Program-made: the position numbers and the translations under genes
In this document: positions 46,075 to 57,553 of the stretch, one piece after another
How positions within the stretch are numbered: the stretch's first letter is position 1
Layout: the number at the start of each line of letters is the position of its first letter
The notes under the pieces: model-generated
What the model saw: the letters and a program-made list of their open reading frames with translations, nothing else
What the model was told of the DNA's origin: nothing
Databases searched by the model: none
Assembly (NCBI GenBank): GCA_036154955.1
Contig: JAYZWL010000106.1
Location: 1 to 64,000, forward strand
Source of the DNA: Albimonas sp036154955
GTDB taxonomy: Bacteria; Pseudomonadota; Alphaproteobacteria; Rhodobacterales; Rhodobacteraceae
Length of the DNA: 64,000 nucleotides
Direction of reading: 5' to 3'

Positions 46075-47007
46075 ATGACCCCCCCACGCCCCGTTCCCGA
46101 GGCCGCCCCCGGCGGCCTTCTCGCGCGACTCGACGGGCCGGCGATGGCCATGGGTCTGGTCTTCGCGCTGCTGTGGTCGTCGGCCTTCACCTCGGCGAAG
46201 TTCATCGTCGCCGACGCGCCGCCGTTCCTGGCGCTGTCGGTGCGCTTCGCCATCTCCGGGCTGATCGCCATGGCCATCGCCGGGGCCATGGGGCAGTCGG
46301 CCCGGCTGACCCGGCGGCAATGGGTGCTGGTGGTGGTGTTCGGCTTCTGCCAGAACAGCCTCTATCTCGGCCTGTTCTTCTTCGCCATGACCCGGATCGA
46401 GGGCGGGTTCGCGGCCATCATCGCCTCCATGCTGCCGCTGTTCGTCGCCGCGGGATCCTGGGCTTTCCTGGGCGACCGTCCTGGGCGGATCGGCGGGCTG
46501 GGGCTGGCGCTGGGCTTCGCGGGCGTGGCGCTGATCATGGGCGCGCGGATCGAGGGCGGGGCCGACATTCCGGGCGTCGCCCTCGGCCTCGGGGCCACGC
46601 TGGCGCTGGCGGTGGCGACGATGGTGGTGCGCGGGGTCAGCCCGGGGGGCAACGTGCTGATGATCGTGGGCCTGCAGATGCTGGTGGGCTCGGTCACGCT
46701 GGCCCCGGTCTCGGCCCTGTTCGAGGCGCCCTGGGCGGTAACCTGGTCATGGGAGATGCTGACCGCCTTCGCCTACACCGCGCTGGGGCCGGGGGTGATC
46801 GGCATGCTGATCTGGTTCACGCTGGTCAAGCGGATCGGGCCGACCAACGCCGCCGCCTTCCACTTCCTCAACCCCTGCTTCGGGGTCGCGGTGGCCGCGG
46901 TGCTGCTGGGCGAGCGGCTGGGGCCGCGGGACCTTCTGGGCGTGGGCATCGTCACCGTCGGCATCCTGCTGGTGCAGCTCGCGCGCCGGGCGCCTCAGAA
47001 ACCGTAG
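46075..47007 (+). CDS. EamA/DMT superfamily exporter
   Basis: The 310-residue protein has ten membrane helices in two EamA repeats. The first contains FALLWSSAFTSAKFIVADAPP and the second GPTNAAAFHFLNPCFGVAVA. Such carriers export amino acids or other metabolites; the substrate is unknown. The ATG at 46075 follows AGGCGGA. Its last 13 bases overlap the end of the convergent M32 carboxypeptidase gene. Confidence 0.88.
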   Translation: MTPPRPVPEAAPGGLLARLDGPAMAMGLVFALLWSSAFTSAKFIVADAPPFLALSVRFAISGLIAMAIAGAMGQSARLTRRQWVLVVVFGFCQNSLYLGLFFFAMTRIEGGFAAIIASMLPLFVAAGSWAFLGDRPGRIGGLGLALGFAGVALIMGARIEGGADIPGVALGLGATLALAVATMVVRGVSPGGNVLMIVGLQMLVGSVTLAPVSALFEAPWAVTWSWEMLTAFAYTALGPGVIGMLIWFTLVKRIGPTNAAAFHFLNPCFGVAVAAVLLGERLGPRDLLGVGIVTVGILLVQLARRAPQKP

Positions 47008-48488
47008 ATCTCGCCGAACTTGGCGTTCAGATGCGCCAGCAGCGGGCCCTCGTCCACCGGCCCGCCGCAGGCCTGCGCCATCAGCGCCGGGGCGGGGATC
47101 ACGCGGCCATGCCGGTGGACCCGGTCGCGCAGCCAGGCCAGCGGGGCCGACAGGTCCCCGGCCGCGACCAGCACGTCCATGTCGCCCAGCTCCCGCCGCA
47201 TCTCCGCCGCCAGCGCCGCGGCGTTGAGGTTGCCCAGCGTGTAGGTGGGGAAGTAGCCGATCAGCCCTTCGGACCAGTGCACGTCCTGCAGGCAGCCCTC
47301 GGCGGCGTGGCGGGGGCGGCGGCCGAAATCGGCCTCGAACCGGTCCGCCCAGGCCACTTCCAGATCCGCGGCCGGCAGGTCTCCGGACAGCAGCGCGCGT
47401 TCGAGGTCGAAGCGCATCAGGATATGCAGGTCGTATTGCGCCTCGTCGGCCGCGGTGCGGATGAAGCCGGGATCGACCCGGTTGACCGCGGCGAACAGCG
47501 CCTCGGGCTTCTTCACCCCGATATCCCCGAAGGCGATGGTCATCCGGTGCAGCAGCCAGGGCGCGAAGGCCCGGCCGCGGCCGATATGGTTCTCCCAGAA
47601 GCGGGACTGGCTTTCATGCACGCCCATCGAGGCCCATTGGCCCGAGGGGCGGTTCAGCAGCTCCGGCGCGATGCCCTGCTCGTAAAGCGCGTGGCCGGTC
47701 TCGTGCATGGTGGCGAAGATGCATTCCGTGGGGTCGTTGGGATCGACCCGGGTGGTGATGCGCACGTCCCCGCCGGAGCCGGACGAGAACGGATGCACCG
47801 CCCGGTCCAGCCTCCCGGCCGACCAGTCGTAGCCGCAATCCCCCGCAAGGTCGTGGGCCAGCGCCATCTGCGCGGCTTCGGGGAAGGCGCCCGTGAGCTT
47901 CGGCGGGCGGATCGAGGCGCCGCGGATCCGGTCCAGCACCTCGGTCAGCCCGGCGCGCAGGCGGGCGAAGACCGGAACCAGGTCGGCGACGCGGGCGCCG
48001 GGCTCGTAGTCCTCCAGCAGCGCGTCGTAGGGGGTCTGGTCGCCGGTGGCGATCGCCTCCGCCTCCTCCCGCCGCAGGGCCACCACGCGGCCGAGCGCCG
48101 AGGCGAAGCGGCCGAAGTCCCGCGCCGCCCGCGCTTCCGCCCAGAGCTGGTGGGCGGCGGCGGTCTCCCGCGCGATGGTCTCGGCCAGCCCGTCGGGCAG
48201 GCGCGTGGCCCGGGCGTGGGAGCGCGCGGCGTCCTCCAGATCGGCGCGGATGTCGTCGGGCCAGTCATCGGTGGCCATGGCGTCGTCGATCCAGCCGGCG
48301 ATGCGCGGGTCGGCCCGCAGGTCCTGGGTGACGGCCGCCAGCGCGCCGCGGCTTTCCGCCCGCTGCGCGGCGCCGCGGGGCGGCATCATCGCCTCCTGGT
48401 CCCAGGACAGGATCGAGGCCGCCCCCTCCAGCGCCGCGATGCGGGCGGTGTGGTCGCGCAGGGCGGCGTAGGCGTCCCGGGGGGTCAT
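46995..48488 (-). CDS. M32 family metallocarboxypeptidase
   Basis: The 497-residue zinc carboxypeptidase has the HEXXH motif in FATMHETGHALYEQG near residue 260, with the third ligand in GVHESQSRFWENH. The M32 landmarks HPFSSG, DVRITTRVDPND and GYFPTYTLGNL are also present. It removes C-terminal amino acids from peptides in the cytoplasm. The ATG at 48488 gives the usual N-terminus. It overlaps the EamA gene tail to tail. Confidence 0.93.
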   Translation of the reverse strand: MTPRDAYAALRDHTARIAALEGAASILSWDQEAMMPPRGAAQRAESRGALAAVTQDLRADPRIAGWIDDAMATDDWPDDIRADLEDAARSHARATRLPDGLAETIARETAAAHQLWAEARAARDFGRFASALGRVVALRREEAEAIATGDQTPYDALLEDYEPGARVADLVPVFARLRAGLTEVLDRIRGASIRPPKLTGAFPEAAQMALAHDLAGDCGYDWSAGRLDRAVHPFSSGSGGDVRITTRVDPNDPTECIFATMHETGHALYEQGIAPELLNRPSGQWASMGVHESQSRFWENHIGRGRAFAPWLLHRMTIAFGDIGVKKPEALFAAVNRVDPGFIRTAADEAQYDLHILMRFDLERALLSGDLPAADLEVAWADRFEADFGRRPRHAAEGCLQDVHWSEGLIGYFPTYTLGNLNAAALAAEMRRELGDMDVLVAAGDLSAPLAWLRDRVHRHGRVIPAPALMAQACGGPVDEGPLLAHLNAKFGEIYGF

Positions 48489-48843
48489 GTTGGGCTGGGT
48501 CCTGAATGCGCCGGCCTTGGCCGGGAGTTGCGAAACGCGGAGAGCGGCGGGCGGCGGGATGGGATCGGCGCGCGCGCCCGGCCCGGCGCGGGCGCGCATG
48601 TCTCGACGGGGCCGGTTCGGCCGGCCCGTGTCCGCCGGGGGCGCCGAGGCGGTCCTCGGCGGGGATCAACCGTGCGGGGTCGAAGTCTCGCCGGTCCTCT
48701 CCGGCGCCTGGCCGCGCGGCGCCGGTCCGCTCCCGTCCCGGGCATGGCGCATCGGGGCCGGTCGGCAGCTTCGCCGCCCGAACCCCGCGCGTCAACGCTT
48801 GCGACCCGAACCGGTTCGGGCCGCCCTCCGGTCCCGGCCCGGA
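48489..48843. other. gap between gyrB and the M32 gene, no gene
   Basis: The 355-base gap is GC-rich and without a plausible coding frame. It holds a 16-bp palindrome just after gyrB and several GC-rich imperfect hairpins (GGCCGG/CCGGCC near 48614-48627). No U-run marks a classic terminator. Confidence 0.45.
48805..48820. repeat. 16-bp palindrome after gyrB
   Basis: CCCGAACCGGTTCGGG is a perfect palindrome 24 bases beyond the gyrB stop. It may help end or stabilise the gyrB transcript, or bind a protein. Confidence 0.5.
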
Positions 48844-51261
<2,418 letters not shown>

Positions 51262-51319
51262 GTTCGCGTCGTTCCCTGGATAAGCGAGCCGCAACATACC
51301 GGGGCCGGCCGGCGGTGTC

Positions 51320-51340
51320 CACGCGCGCGCACGCGCGCGT
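51320..51340. other. 21-base alternating purine-pyrimidine tract before gyrB
   Basis: From 51320 to 51340 every base alternates pyrimidine and purine, mostly CG/GC with one CA step. Such tracts can flip to Z-DNA under negative supercoiling. It is 59 bases upstream of the gyrB ATG, in or near the promoter. Confidence 0.55.
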
Positions 51341-51386
51341 TCTCTAGTATTGGGGCGTGCGGCGCGGCGGGCCCGGGACCGGCGGG

Positions 51387-52139
51387 TCAGCCCCGGACCC
51401 AGGCGGCCTGCCGCGCCGCCTCGCCCTTCAGCATCAGCACGTCGAAGCTCGCGAAGACGCGGTAGCCGCGGGCCTTCATGGCGCGGATCTGCGCTTCGTC
51501 CCGGGCGCCGCCGGCCAGGGGGACGCCGGCGGCGCGGGCGGCCGCCTCGATCTTCGCGGCGGCGGCGAGGAAATCGGGGTGGTCGAAGCGCCCGGCGACG
51601 CCGAGGTCGGAACTGAGGTCGAAGGCCGCCATCACCGCGATGTCGACGCCGGGCACGGCGAGAATCGCGGCCGCGTTCTCCGCCGCCTCCGCCGTCTCCA
51701 GGGTGAAATAGCCGTAAGGGCGGTCGCCGAAGCGGGGCTGGTAGTCGAAGAGGCCGGCGTCCCAGCGCGAATGGGCCAGGAACGGTCCCCACCCCCGCGT
51801 CCCTTCCGGCGGATAGCGCAGGGCGGCGACGCAGCGGCGGGCGTCCTCGGGCGTGTTGACGAAGGGAAAGCAGACGCCCTCCGCCCCCATGTCCAGCGCC
51901 TTGCCGCATTCGGCTTCGTCGATGCGGGAGATCCGGACGGACGGCGAGCAGTCGAAACCCTGGGTGGCGGCGATCATGGCGTGGCACGTGGCCCAGTCGA
52001 TCGCCCCATGCTCCATGTCGATCAGCACCCCGTCGGCTCCGGCCGCGGCGAGGGCCTGCGTGACCACGGGGGAGGGGATGGTGGCGAACTGGATCGACAG
52101 CATCCGCGCCGGGTCCGCCAGTTTGTCCGTGAACCGCAT
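51387..52139 (-). CDS. HpcH/HpaI aldolase family protein
   Basis: The 250-residue protein has the class II pyruvate-type aldolase pattern: ADGVLIDMEHGAIDW near residue 35, VRISRIDEAECGKALDMGAEG, VCFPFVNTPEDARR, and VPGVDIAVMAAFDLSSDLGV. The Glu and Asp bind a divalent metal. It would cleave a 2-oxo-4-hydroxy acid into pyruvate or a related acid and an aldehyde; the substrate is unknown. It lies between gyrB and recF on the same strand. Confidence 0.85.
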   Translation of the reverse strand: MRFTDKLADPARMLSIQFATIPSPVVTQALAAAGADGVLIDMEHGAIDWATCHAMIAATQGFDCSPSVRISRIDEAECGKALDMGAEGVCFPFVNTPEDARRCVAALRYPPEGTRGWGPFLAHSRWDAGLFDYQPRFGDRPYGYFTLETAEAAENAAAILAVPGVDIAVMAAFDLSSDLGVAGRFDHPDFLAAAAKIEAAARAAGVPLAGGARDEAQIRAMKARGYRVFASFDVLMLKGEAARQAAWVRG

Positions 52140-52204
52140 CCGCTTCGCCTCCGCGTCGTGTGAGCCGCCGGAAGTCTAGCCCAGGGACCGCGGGATGGGG
52201 GCTG

Positions 52205-52246
52205 GAAAAAGCTGCGGCCGCCCCCGGAACTCTCGGGGGCGGCCGC
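52205..52246 (-). terminator. terminator of the dnaN-recF unit
   Basis: On the minus strand a 13-bp perfect stem (GCGGCCGCCCCCG / CGGGGGCGGCCGC, 7-base loop) is followed by AGCTTTTTCC. It lies between recF and the aldolase gene, so it ends the dnaN-recF transcript. On the plus strand GGTTTCGTTTC follows, so it could act both ways. Confidence 0.85.
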
Positions 52247-52375
52247 GGTTTCGTTTCACTCTTACGCGCCTCTGCTGGGGACGATCCTGGATGCTACGCG
52301 ATCGTTGAGGCTTTAAACTAAGTTACGCTTACAAATCCATTTTTGACGGGGATTCGCGGCGCCGTCAATAGTGCG

Positions 52376-53530
52376 TTAACCATTTTGGCGCAGGTCGAGG
52401 GTCGATCCGTCCGGGCCTTCGGACACCCGCGCGCGCATCGCCTCGTCGCCGAGGGAGTCGAACAGGTGCGCCTCGGTCCCGGTCATCCAGGCCTGAGCGC
52501 CCAGCGCACGGATTTCGGCATAGAGCGCGGCGCGACGGGTCTCGTCCAGATGGGCCGCGACCTCGTCCAGCAGCAGCAGCGGCGGGGTTCCGGTCCGCGC
52601 GGTCAGCGCCCGGGCGGTGGCGAGGGTGAGCGAGATCAGCAGCGCCTTCTGCTCCCCGGTCGAGCACAGCCGCGCCGGCGCCCTCTTGGCGGCGTAGACG
52701 GCGGCGAGGTCGGCGCGATGCGGCCCGCTCAGGGTCCGCCCTGCGGCGAGGTCGCGGGGCCGGCCCTCGGCCAGCGCCGCGCGCAGGCGGGATTCGGCGC
52801 GGGCCTCGGCTTCGGCCGGGGACGCGCCCGCGGCCAGGTCGGCGGCGACGCCTTGGTCCGGGTCGCCCTCCAGCGCCAGGGCGGCGGCGGGGAAGGCGGT
52901 TTCGGCCTCCGCCTGCGCGGCGGTCAGCGCCGCCACGGTCTCGGCCCGGGCGCGGGAGAGGGCGGCGCCCTCGGCGGCCATCCGGGCTTCCAGCGCGTCG
53001 AACCAGCGGGGGTCGCGCACCTCGTCGCGCAGCAGGCGGTTGCGCTCGCGCATCGCCTTCTCATAGGCCAGCGCGCGGTCGGCATGGTCGGGGTCGAAGC
53101 CCATCGCGGCGCGGTCGAGGAAGCGCCGCCGCTCCGCCGCGCCCTCGGCCCACAGCCGGTCCATGGCGGGGGTCAGCCAGACGATGCGCAGCAGGGAGGC
53201 GAGCCGGGCCTGCGGCGCGGTCTTGCCGTCGATCCGCACGGCGCGGGGCTGGCCGGGAGCGTCGGCGCCCGTCTCCACCTCCCGCGCGCCGCCGGGGGCG
53301 TCCAGCCGGGCGGAGACCCGCCAGCCCAGCGCCTGCGGCTGACGGGGCAGGGCGTCGGCCTCGGCCCGGCGCAGCCCGCGGCCGGGAGACAGCAGGGAGA
53401 CGGCTTCCAGCAGGTTGGTCTTGCCCGCCCCGTTGGGCCCGTAGAGCGCGACCGAACGCCCCCCCGTCTCCAGCCGGGCCAGCCGGTGCGAGCGGAAATG
53501 CGAGACGGCGAGGACGCTGACGGCGGTCAT
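52376..53530 (-). CDS. recF: DNA replication and repair protein RecF
   Basis: RecF helps load RecA at gaps. The 384-residue SMC-like ATPase has Walker A GPNGAGKT at residues 31-38, signature LSGPHRADLAA and Walker B LLLLDEVAAHLD near 320. Its N-terminus (LAVSHFRSHRLARLE) is typical. The ATG at 53530 fits the family start. A G-rich structured segment lies about 50 bases upstream, between dnaN and recF. Confidence 0.95.
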   Translation of the reverse strand: MTAVSVLAVSHFRSHRLARLETGGRSVALYGPNGAGKTNLLEAVSLLSPGRGLRRAEADALPRQPQALGWRVSARLDAPGGAREVETGADAPGQPRAVRIDGKTAPQARLASLLRIVWLTPAMDRLWAEGAAERRRFLDRAAMGFDPDHADRALAYEKAMRERNRLLRDEVRDPRWFDALEARMAAEGAALSRARAETVAALTAAQAEAETAFPAAALALEGDPDQGVAADLAAGASPAEAEARAESRLRAALAEGRPRDLAAGRTLSGPHRADLAAVYAAKRAPARLCSTGEQKALLISLTLATARALTARTGTPPLLLLDEVAAHLDETRRAALYAEIRALGAQAWMTGTEAHLFDSLGDEAMRARVSEGPDGSTLDLRQNG

Positions 53531-53579
53531 CGAACCCGCTCCCCTTCGCCGGCGCCCCCGGCGGAACGGCGCCGCCACG

Positions 53580-53615
53580 CCCCCTCCCCCTCCCTCCCCC
53601 GCGGGCGGGGGAGGG
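53580..53615 (-). other. G-quadruplex motif with competing hairpin in the dnaN-recF gap
   Basis: On the minus strand four G-runs of 5, 3, 5 and 5 bases are separated by single A residues (53600-53580), a textbook tight-loop quadruplex motif. The first two runs also form part of a stem with CCCTCCCCCGC/GCGGGGGAGGG (53592-53615), so the RNA could fold either way just upstream of recF. Confidence 0.6.
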
Positions 53616-53668
53616 GGCCGCGCGCGGGCCGGTCGGGGAAAACGGCGAAGGCGGTCAGGACGGGCGCG

Positions 53669-54784
53669 TCAGACGCGCATGGGCATGACGACGTAGACCG
53701 CGCTTTCGTCGTCGCCCTCGCGCACCAGGGTCGGGTCGCCGGAGCCGTTGAACAGGAACACCGCGTTCTCGCGGTCCACCTGGCCGGCGATCTCCTGCAG
53801 GTATTTGGCGTTGAAGCCGATCTCCAGCCCCTCGTCGGCATAGGCCACCGCCAGCTCCTCGGTCGCGGCGCCGCTGTCGGGGGCGTTGACCGACAGCACC
53901 AGCCGGTCCTCCGACAGGGCCAGCTTGACGGCGCGGGAGCGCTCCGAACTGACGGTCGCCACGCGGTCCACGGCCTTGGCGAACTCGGCGGCGTCCACCT
54001 CCATCCGGCGCGGATTGCCCTGCGGGATCACCCGCGTGTAGTCGGGGAACGACCCGTCGATGACCTTGGAGACCAGCGCCACGCCGTTGGTGGCGAAGCG
54101 CACCTTGGTCTCGGAGACGCCGACCTCGATCTCCGCCTCGTCGTCGGCGAGCAGCTTGGCCAGCTCCCCCACCGTCTTGCGCGGCACGATCACGCCGGGC
54201 ATCGACTCAGCGCCCTCCGGGGCGGGGGCGTCGACCCGGGCAAGCCGGTGGCCGTCGGTGGCCACGCAGCGCAGCGCCTTGCCCTCGGCCGCGTCGGCCA
54301 GGTGCATGTAGACGCCGTTCAGGTAGTAGCGCGTCTCCTCGGTGGAGATGGCGAACTTGGCCTTGTCGAACAGCCGGCGCAGCACCGCGGCCTTGGCGGT
54401 GAAATGGCAGGCGTAGTCCGCCGAGGCCATCACCGGGAAGTCGTCCTTGGGCAGGGTGGCCAGCCGGAAATCGGACCGGCCGGCCCGCACCTCCAGTCGC
54501 CCGGCGCCGTCGTCGGTCAGCCGCGCCTGCGCCCCGTCGGGCAGCTTGCGCACGATGTCATGCAGCATATGGGCCGGCGCGGTGGTGGCGCCCGCCTGCT
54601 CGACCATCGCGGGGATGGACTCCAGCACCTCCACGTCCAGGTCGGTCGCCCGGATCGACAGCGTGTCGCCCGAGGCCTCCAGCAGCACGTTGGACAGGAT
54701 CGGAATCGTCGTCCGGCGTTCCACCACGCCCTGCGCGCGGCTCATGGCCTTGAGCAGGGCCGCCCGTTCGACGCTTATCTTCAT
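53669..54784 (-). CDS. dnaN: DNA polymerase III beta subunit (sliding clamp)
   Basis: The clamp tethers polymerase to DNA. The 371-residue protein has three clamp domains and the landmarks MKISVERAALLKAMSRAQGV, RRTTIPILSNVLLE, RYYLNGVYMHL, ATDGHRLARVD and the C-terminal VVMPMRV. Length is usual. dnaA, which commonly precedes dnaN, is absent: a small exported-protein gene is found there instead. Confidence 0.97.
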   Translation of the reverse strand: MKISVERAALLKAMSRAQGVVERRTTIPILSNVLLEASGDTLSIRATDLDVEVLESIPAMVEQAGATTAPAHMLHDIVRKLPDGAQARLTDDGAGRLEVRAGRSDFRLATLPKDDFPVMASADYACHFTAKAAVLRRLFDKAKFAISTEETRYYLNGVYMHLADAAEGKALRCVATDGHRLARVDAPAPEGAESMPGVIVPRKTVGELAKLLADDEAEIEVGVSETKVRFATNGVALVSKVIDGSFPDYTRVIPQGNPRRMEVDAAEFAKAVDRVATVSSERSRAVKLALSEDRLVLSVNAPDSGAATEELAVAYADEGLEIGFNAKYLQEIAGQVDRENAVFLFNGSGDPTLVREGDDESAVYVVMPMRV

Positions 54785-54934
54785 GGTCCCCCACCCGGTC
54801 GGAGCGCGACGCCTGCGGCGGGCGGCGCGGATTTGTTCGGGCGCTTACACTAGCGGCTCGGGCGGCGGGCGCAACGGTCGGAGACGCCATGGAGGGAAGG
54901 GAGGCGCGCCGTGGCGCCCGGAACCCGCATCCGG

Positions 54935-55408
54935 TCAGCTCGACGGGCTCGGGCCGCAGGCGATCGGGGCGCCGTCGATGCGGTCGATGGCCTGCGGCGC
55001 GCCGGAACGGCCGAGCGCGTAGAGCCGGTCCTCCAGCCGGATATGGCGGAAGCAATGCGGGACGCCGCCCAGCGCCTGCCCGAAATCGAAGCAGAACCAC
55101 GGATCCTGGTAGTCCCAGGCCGCGTCGAGGCATTCGCCGTCGGGAAACTGGAAGGTGACGCGGCCGTCCTGGCGGTAGCTCTCCCGCCCCCAAAGCTCGC
55201 CGTCGATCCGGTACCAGACGGTGCGGCCATTGGTCAGCGCCCGCCATTCGGCGAGGCTGAGGTCCCGGCCCTCGGTTTCCAGCCGCTCGGTCAGCCCGGG
55301 TTCGTCGGTTCCGGCGACGAGCGGCGGGGCGAGGGCGGCGAGGATCAGCGCGCCGGCCAGGGCCGCCTGCGCGAGAGCGCGGCCGGACGGCGGGGCGGGG
55401 AGGCGCAT
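54935..55408 (-). CDS. small exported protein, unknown
   Basis: The 157-residue protein has a signal peptide (ALAQAALAGALILAALAPPLVAG) and a small domain: LSLAEWRALTNGRTVWYRIDG, then EYR-type strands with C residues (GECLDAAWDYQDPWFCFDF, CFRHIR). The layout recalls the short periplasmic DUF995-like proteins of Rhodobacteraceae, but I cannot name the family with confidence. It lies upstream of dnaN on the same strand, 150 bases away. Confidence 0.55.
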   Translation of the reverse strand: MRLPAPPSGRALAQAALAGALILAALAPPLVAGTDEPGLTERLETEGRDLSLAEWRALTNGRTVWYRIDGELWGRESYRQDGRVTFQFPDGECLDAAWDYQDPWFCFDFGQALGGVPHCFRHIRLEDRLYALGRSGAPQAIDRIDGAPIACGPSPSS

Positions 55409-55686
55409 GGGGCGGGCCTTTCGGTTTCGGAGGGCCGGGCCGGGCGGGGCGACCCGCCGACGGCCAGCAGGTTAGCCGCGCCGCGCCGCCGCGCAACCCC
55501 GTGCGGCGGGGGCGGGGGTGACGGCGACGCCTCGCCGCCCCCCCCGGGGGCCTGCGGCGCGCATGTCCCTCCCGCGTCCGGTCCCGTCGCATTGCGCCTG
55601 TCGCCGGCGCGCCCGATCGCTAGAGTGGCCGCGCGGCGACCCGCGCGGACGGGCCCGGCGCAAGGCGAACGGCAGGAGGCGACCCC

Positions 55687-57468
55687 ATGGCGCGGCAGCA
55701 GGGCGGACAGGATGCGAAACGCGGCGGCGGGGCGGCGGGAGACCCCGGCGCGGCGCCTGCCGGCATCTGGAAATCCGGCCGCGGCAAGGGCCGGCGCCAG
55801 CCCCGCGGCCGTCAGGTGGAGGACGCGGCGCTGGCCGAGATCCGCGCCCTGATCGGCCCCGGCCCCCATCCGCGCGACCGGCTGATCGAGCTTCTGCACG
55901 TCATTCAGGACGCGCATGGGCGCCTCTCCGCCGCGCATCTGCGGGCGTTGGCCGAGGAGATGCGTCTCGCCCAGGCCGAGGTCTGGGAGGTCGCCACCTT
56001 CTACGCCCATTTCGACCCGGTGCGGGAGGACGAGATCCCGCCCCCCGCCCTGACCGTGCGGGTCTGCGGGTCGCTCTCCTGCGCCATGGCGGGGGCGGAG
56101 GCGCTGCGCGCGGCGCTGGCGGCGGGGACCGACCCGACCCGGATCCGCATCCTGGAGGCGCCCTGCATGGGCCGCTGCGACCTCGCCCCCACGGCGGAGG
56201 TCGGGCATCGCCATGTGGACTTCGCCACGCCCGAAACCGTGCTCGCCGCCGCCGAGGCGGGGGAGACGCGCCCGCTCATCCCCGACTACGAGCCCCTCGA
56301 CGCCTATCTCGCGGGGGGCGGCTACGCCCGGCTCCGCGCCCTGCGCGACGGCGCGCTGACCCGCGACGCGGTGCAGGAGGCGGTGGCGGCCTCCGGCCTG
56401 CGCGGGCTGGGCGGCGCCGGCTTCCCCGCCGCGCGCAAATGGGGATTCGTGCGGGCCGAACCCGGGCCCCGGATGCTGGCGGTCAACGGCGACGAGGGCG
56501 AGCCGGGCACCTTCAAGGACCGCATCTTCCTCGAAACCCGCCCCCACCTGATCCTGGAGGGGATGCTGATCGCGGGCCACGTGGTCGAGGCCGAGACCTG
56601 CGTGATCTACCTGCGCGACGAATACCCCGCGGCGCGGGAGATCCTGCTGCGCGAGATCGCGGCGCTGGAGGCGGCGGGGCTGGCCGCGCCGGGCCATATC
56701 GACCTGCGCAGGGGCGCGGGCGCCTATATCTGCGGCGAGGAATCCGCGATGCTGGAGTCGATCGAGGGCAAGCGCGGCCTCCCCCGCCACCGCCCGCCTT
56801 TCGTCGCGCAATCCGGCATCCACGGCCGCCCGACGCTGGTCCACAACATCGAGACCCTGAAATGGGTGGCCCGCATCTGCCGCGAGGGGCCGGAGATCCT
56901 GTCGGGGGTGGAACGCAACGGCCGGCGGGGCCTGCGCAACTTCTCGGTCTCGGGCCGGGTGCGGAACCCGGGCGTGCATTGCCTGCCCGCGGGCTCCACG
57001 ATCCGCGACCTGATCGCGGCGGCGGGGGGGATGCAGGACGGGCATGTGTTCAAGGCCTATCAGCCGGGCGGGCCGTCCTCGGGCCTGCTGCCCGCGTCCG
57101 ACGACGACGTGCCGCTGGATTTCGACTGCCTTCAGGACCGGGGCAGCTTCATCGGCTCGGCCGCGGTGGTGGTGCTGTCGCAGGTCGACAGCGCCCGGGG
57201 CGCGGCGCTGAACATGCTGCGATTCTTCGCCGACGAAAGCTGCGGCCAGTGCACGCCCTGCCGGACGGGCTGCGCCAAGGCGGTCAGTCTCATGCAGGAA
57301 CCGACCTGGGACAGGGCGCTGCTGGAAGACCTGTGCCAGGTGATGGAGGACGCCTCCATCTGCGGGCTCGGTCAGGCGGCGCCCAATCCTATCCGTCTGG
57401 TGATGAAGCATTTTCCGGAGGAAGTTCAGGCGGCTGGCGATCCGTCCGATTTTAATCATTCAGGTTGA
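55687..57468 (+). CDS. NuoE-NuoF fusion, NAD-dependent formate dehydrogenase beta-type subunit (orphan)
   Basis: The 593-residue protein fuses a 24-kDa-type [2Fe-2S] domain (about residues 45-180; C127, C132, C160, C164) to a 51-kDa-type FMN/NAD(H)/[4Fe-4S] domain. The latter has GLRGLGGAGFPAARKW at 237-252, NGDEGEPGTFKDR at 267-279, and iron-sulfur ligands C519, C522, C525 and C559. This fused diaphorase is typical of soluble NAD-dependent formate dehydrogenases. No molybdenum- or tungsten-type alpha subunit lies next to it, so its partner is unknown. The N-terminal 40 residues are basic and low-complexity. The ATG at 55687 has CAGGAGG upstream. Confidence 0.88.
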   Translation: MARQQGGQDAKRGGGAAGDPGAAPAGIWKSGRGKGRRQPRGRQVEDAALAEIRALIGPGPHPRDRLIELLHVIQDAHGRLSAAHLRALAEEMRLAQAEVWEVATFYAHFDPVREDEIPPPALTVRVCGSLSCAMAGAEALRAALAAGTDPTRIRILEAPCMGRCDLAPTAEVGHRHVDFATPETVLAAAEAGETRPLIPDYEPLDAYLAGGGYARLRALRDGALTRDAVQEAVAASGLRGLGGAGFPAARKWGFVRAEPGPRMLAVNGDEGEPGTFKDRIFLETRPHLILEGMLIAGHVVEAETCVIYLRDEYPAAREILLREIAALEAAGLAAPGHIDLRRGAGAYICGEESAMLESIEGKRGLPRHRPPFVAQSGIHGRPTLVHNIETLKWVARICREGPEILSGVERNGRRGLRNFSVSGRVRNPGVHCLPAGSTIRDLIAAAGGMQDGHVFKAYQPGGPSSGLLPASDDDVPLDFDCLQDRGSFIGSAAVVVLSQVDSARGAALNMLRFFADESCGQCTPCRTGCAKAVSLMQEPTWDRALLEDLCQVMEDASICGLGQAAPNPIRLVMKHFPEEVQAAGDPSDFNHSG

Positions 57469-57553
57469 CCAATTCCCGGATTCCGGTTTGGCGCGCCGGA
57501 GGGAAAACGATATTCTCCTCCCCGAGCGATCAGGTTTCTGCGGGAGCGTGGCG

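Noticed and set aside
52247..52375. AT-richer stretch after recF as a replication origin
   Set aside because: It is short, without recognisable DnaA boxes, and dnaA is not in the window.
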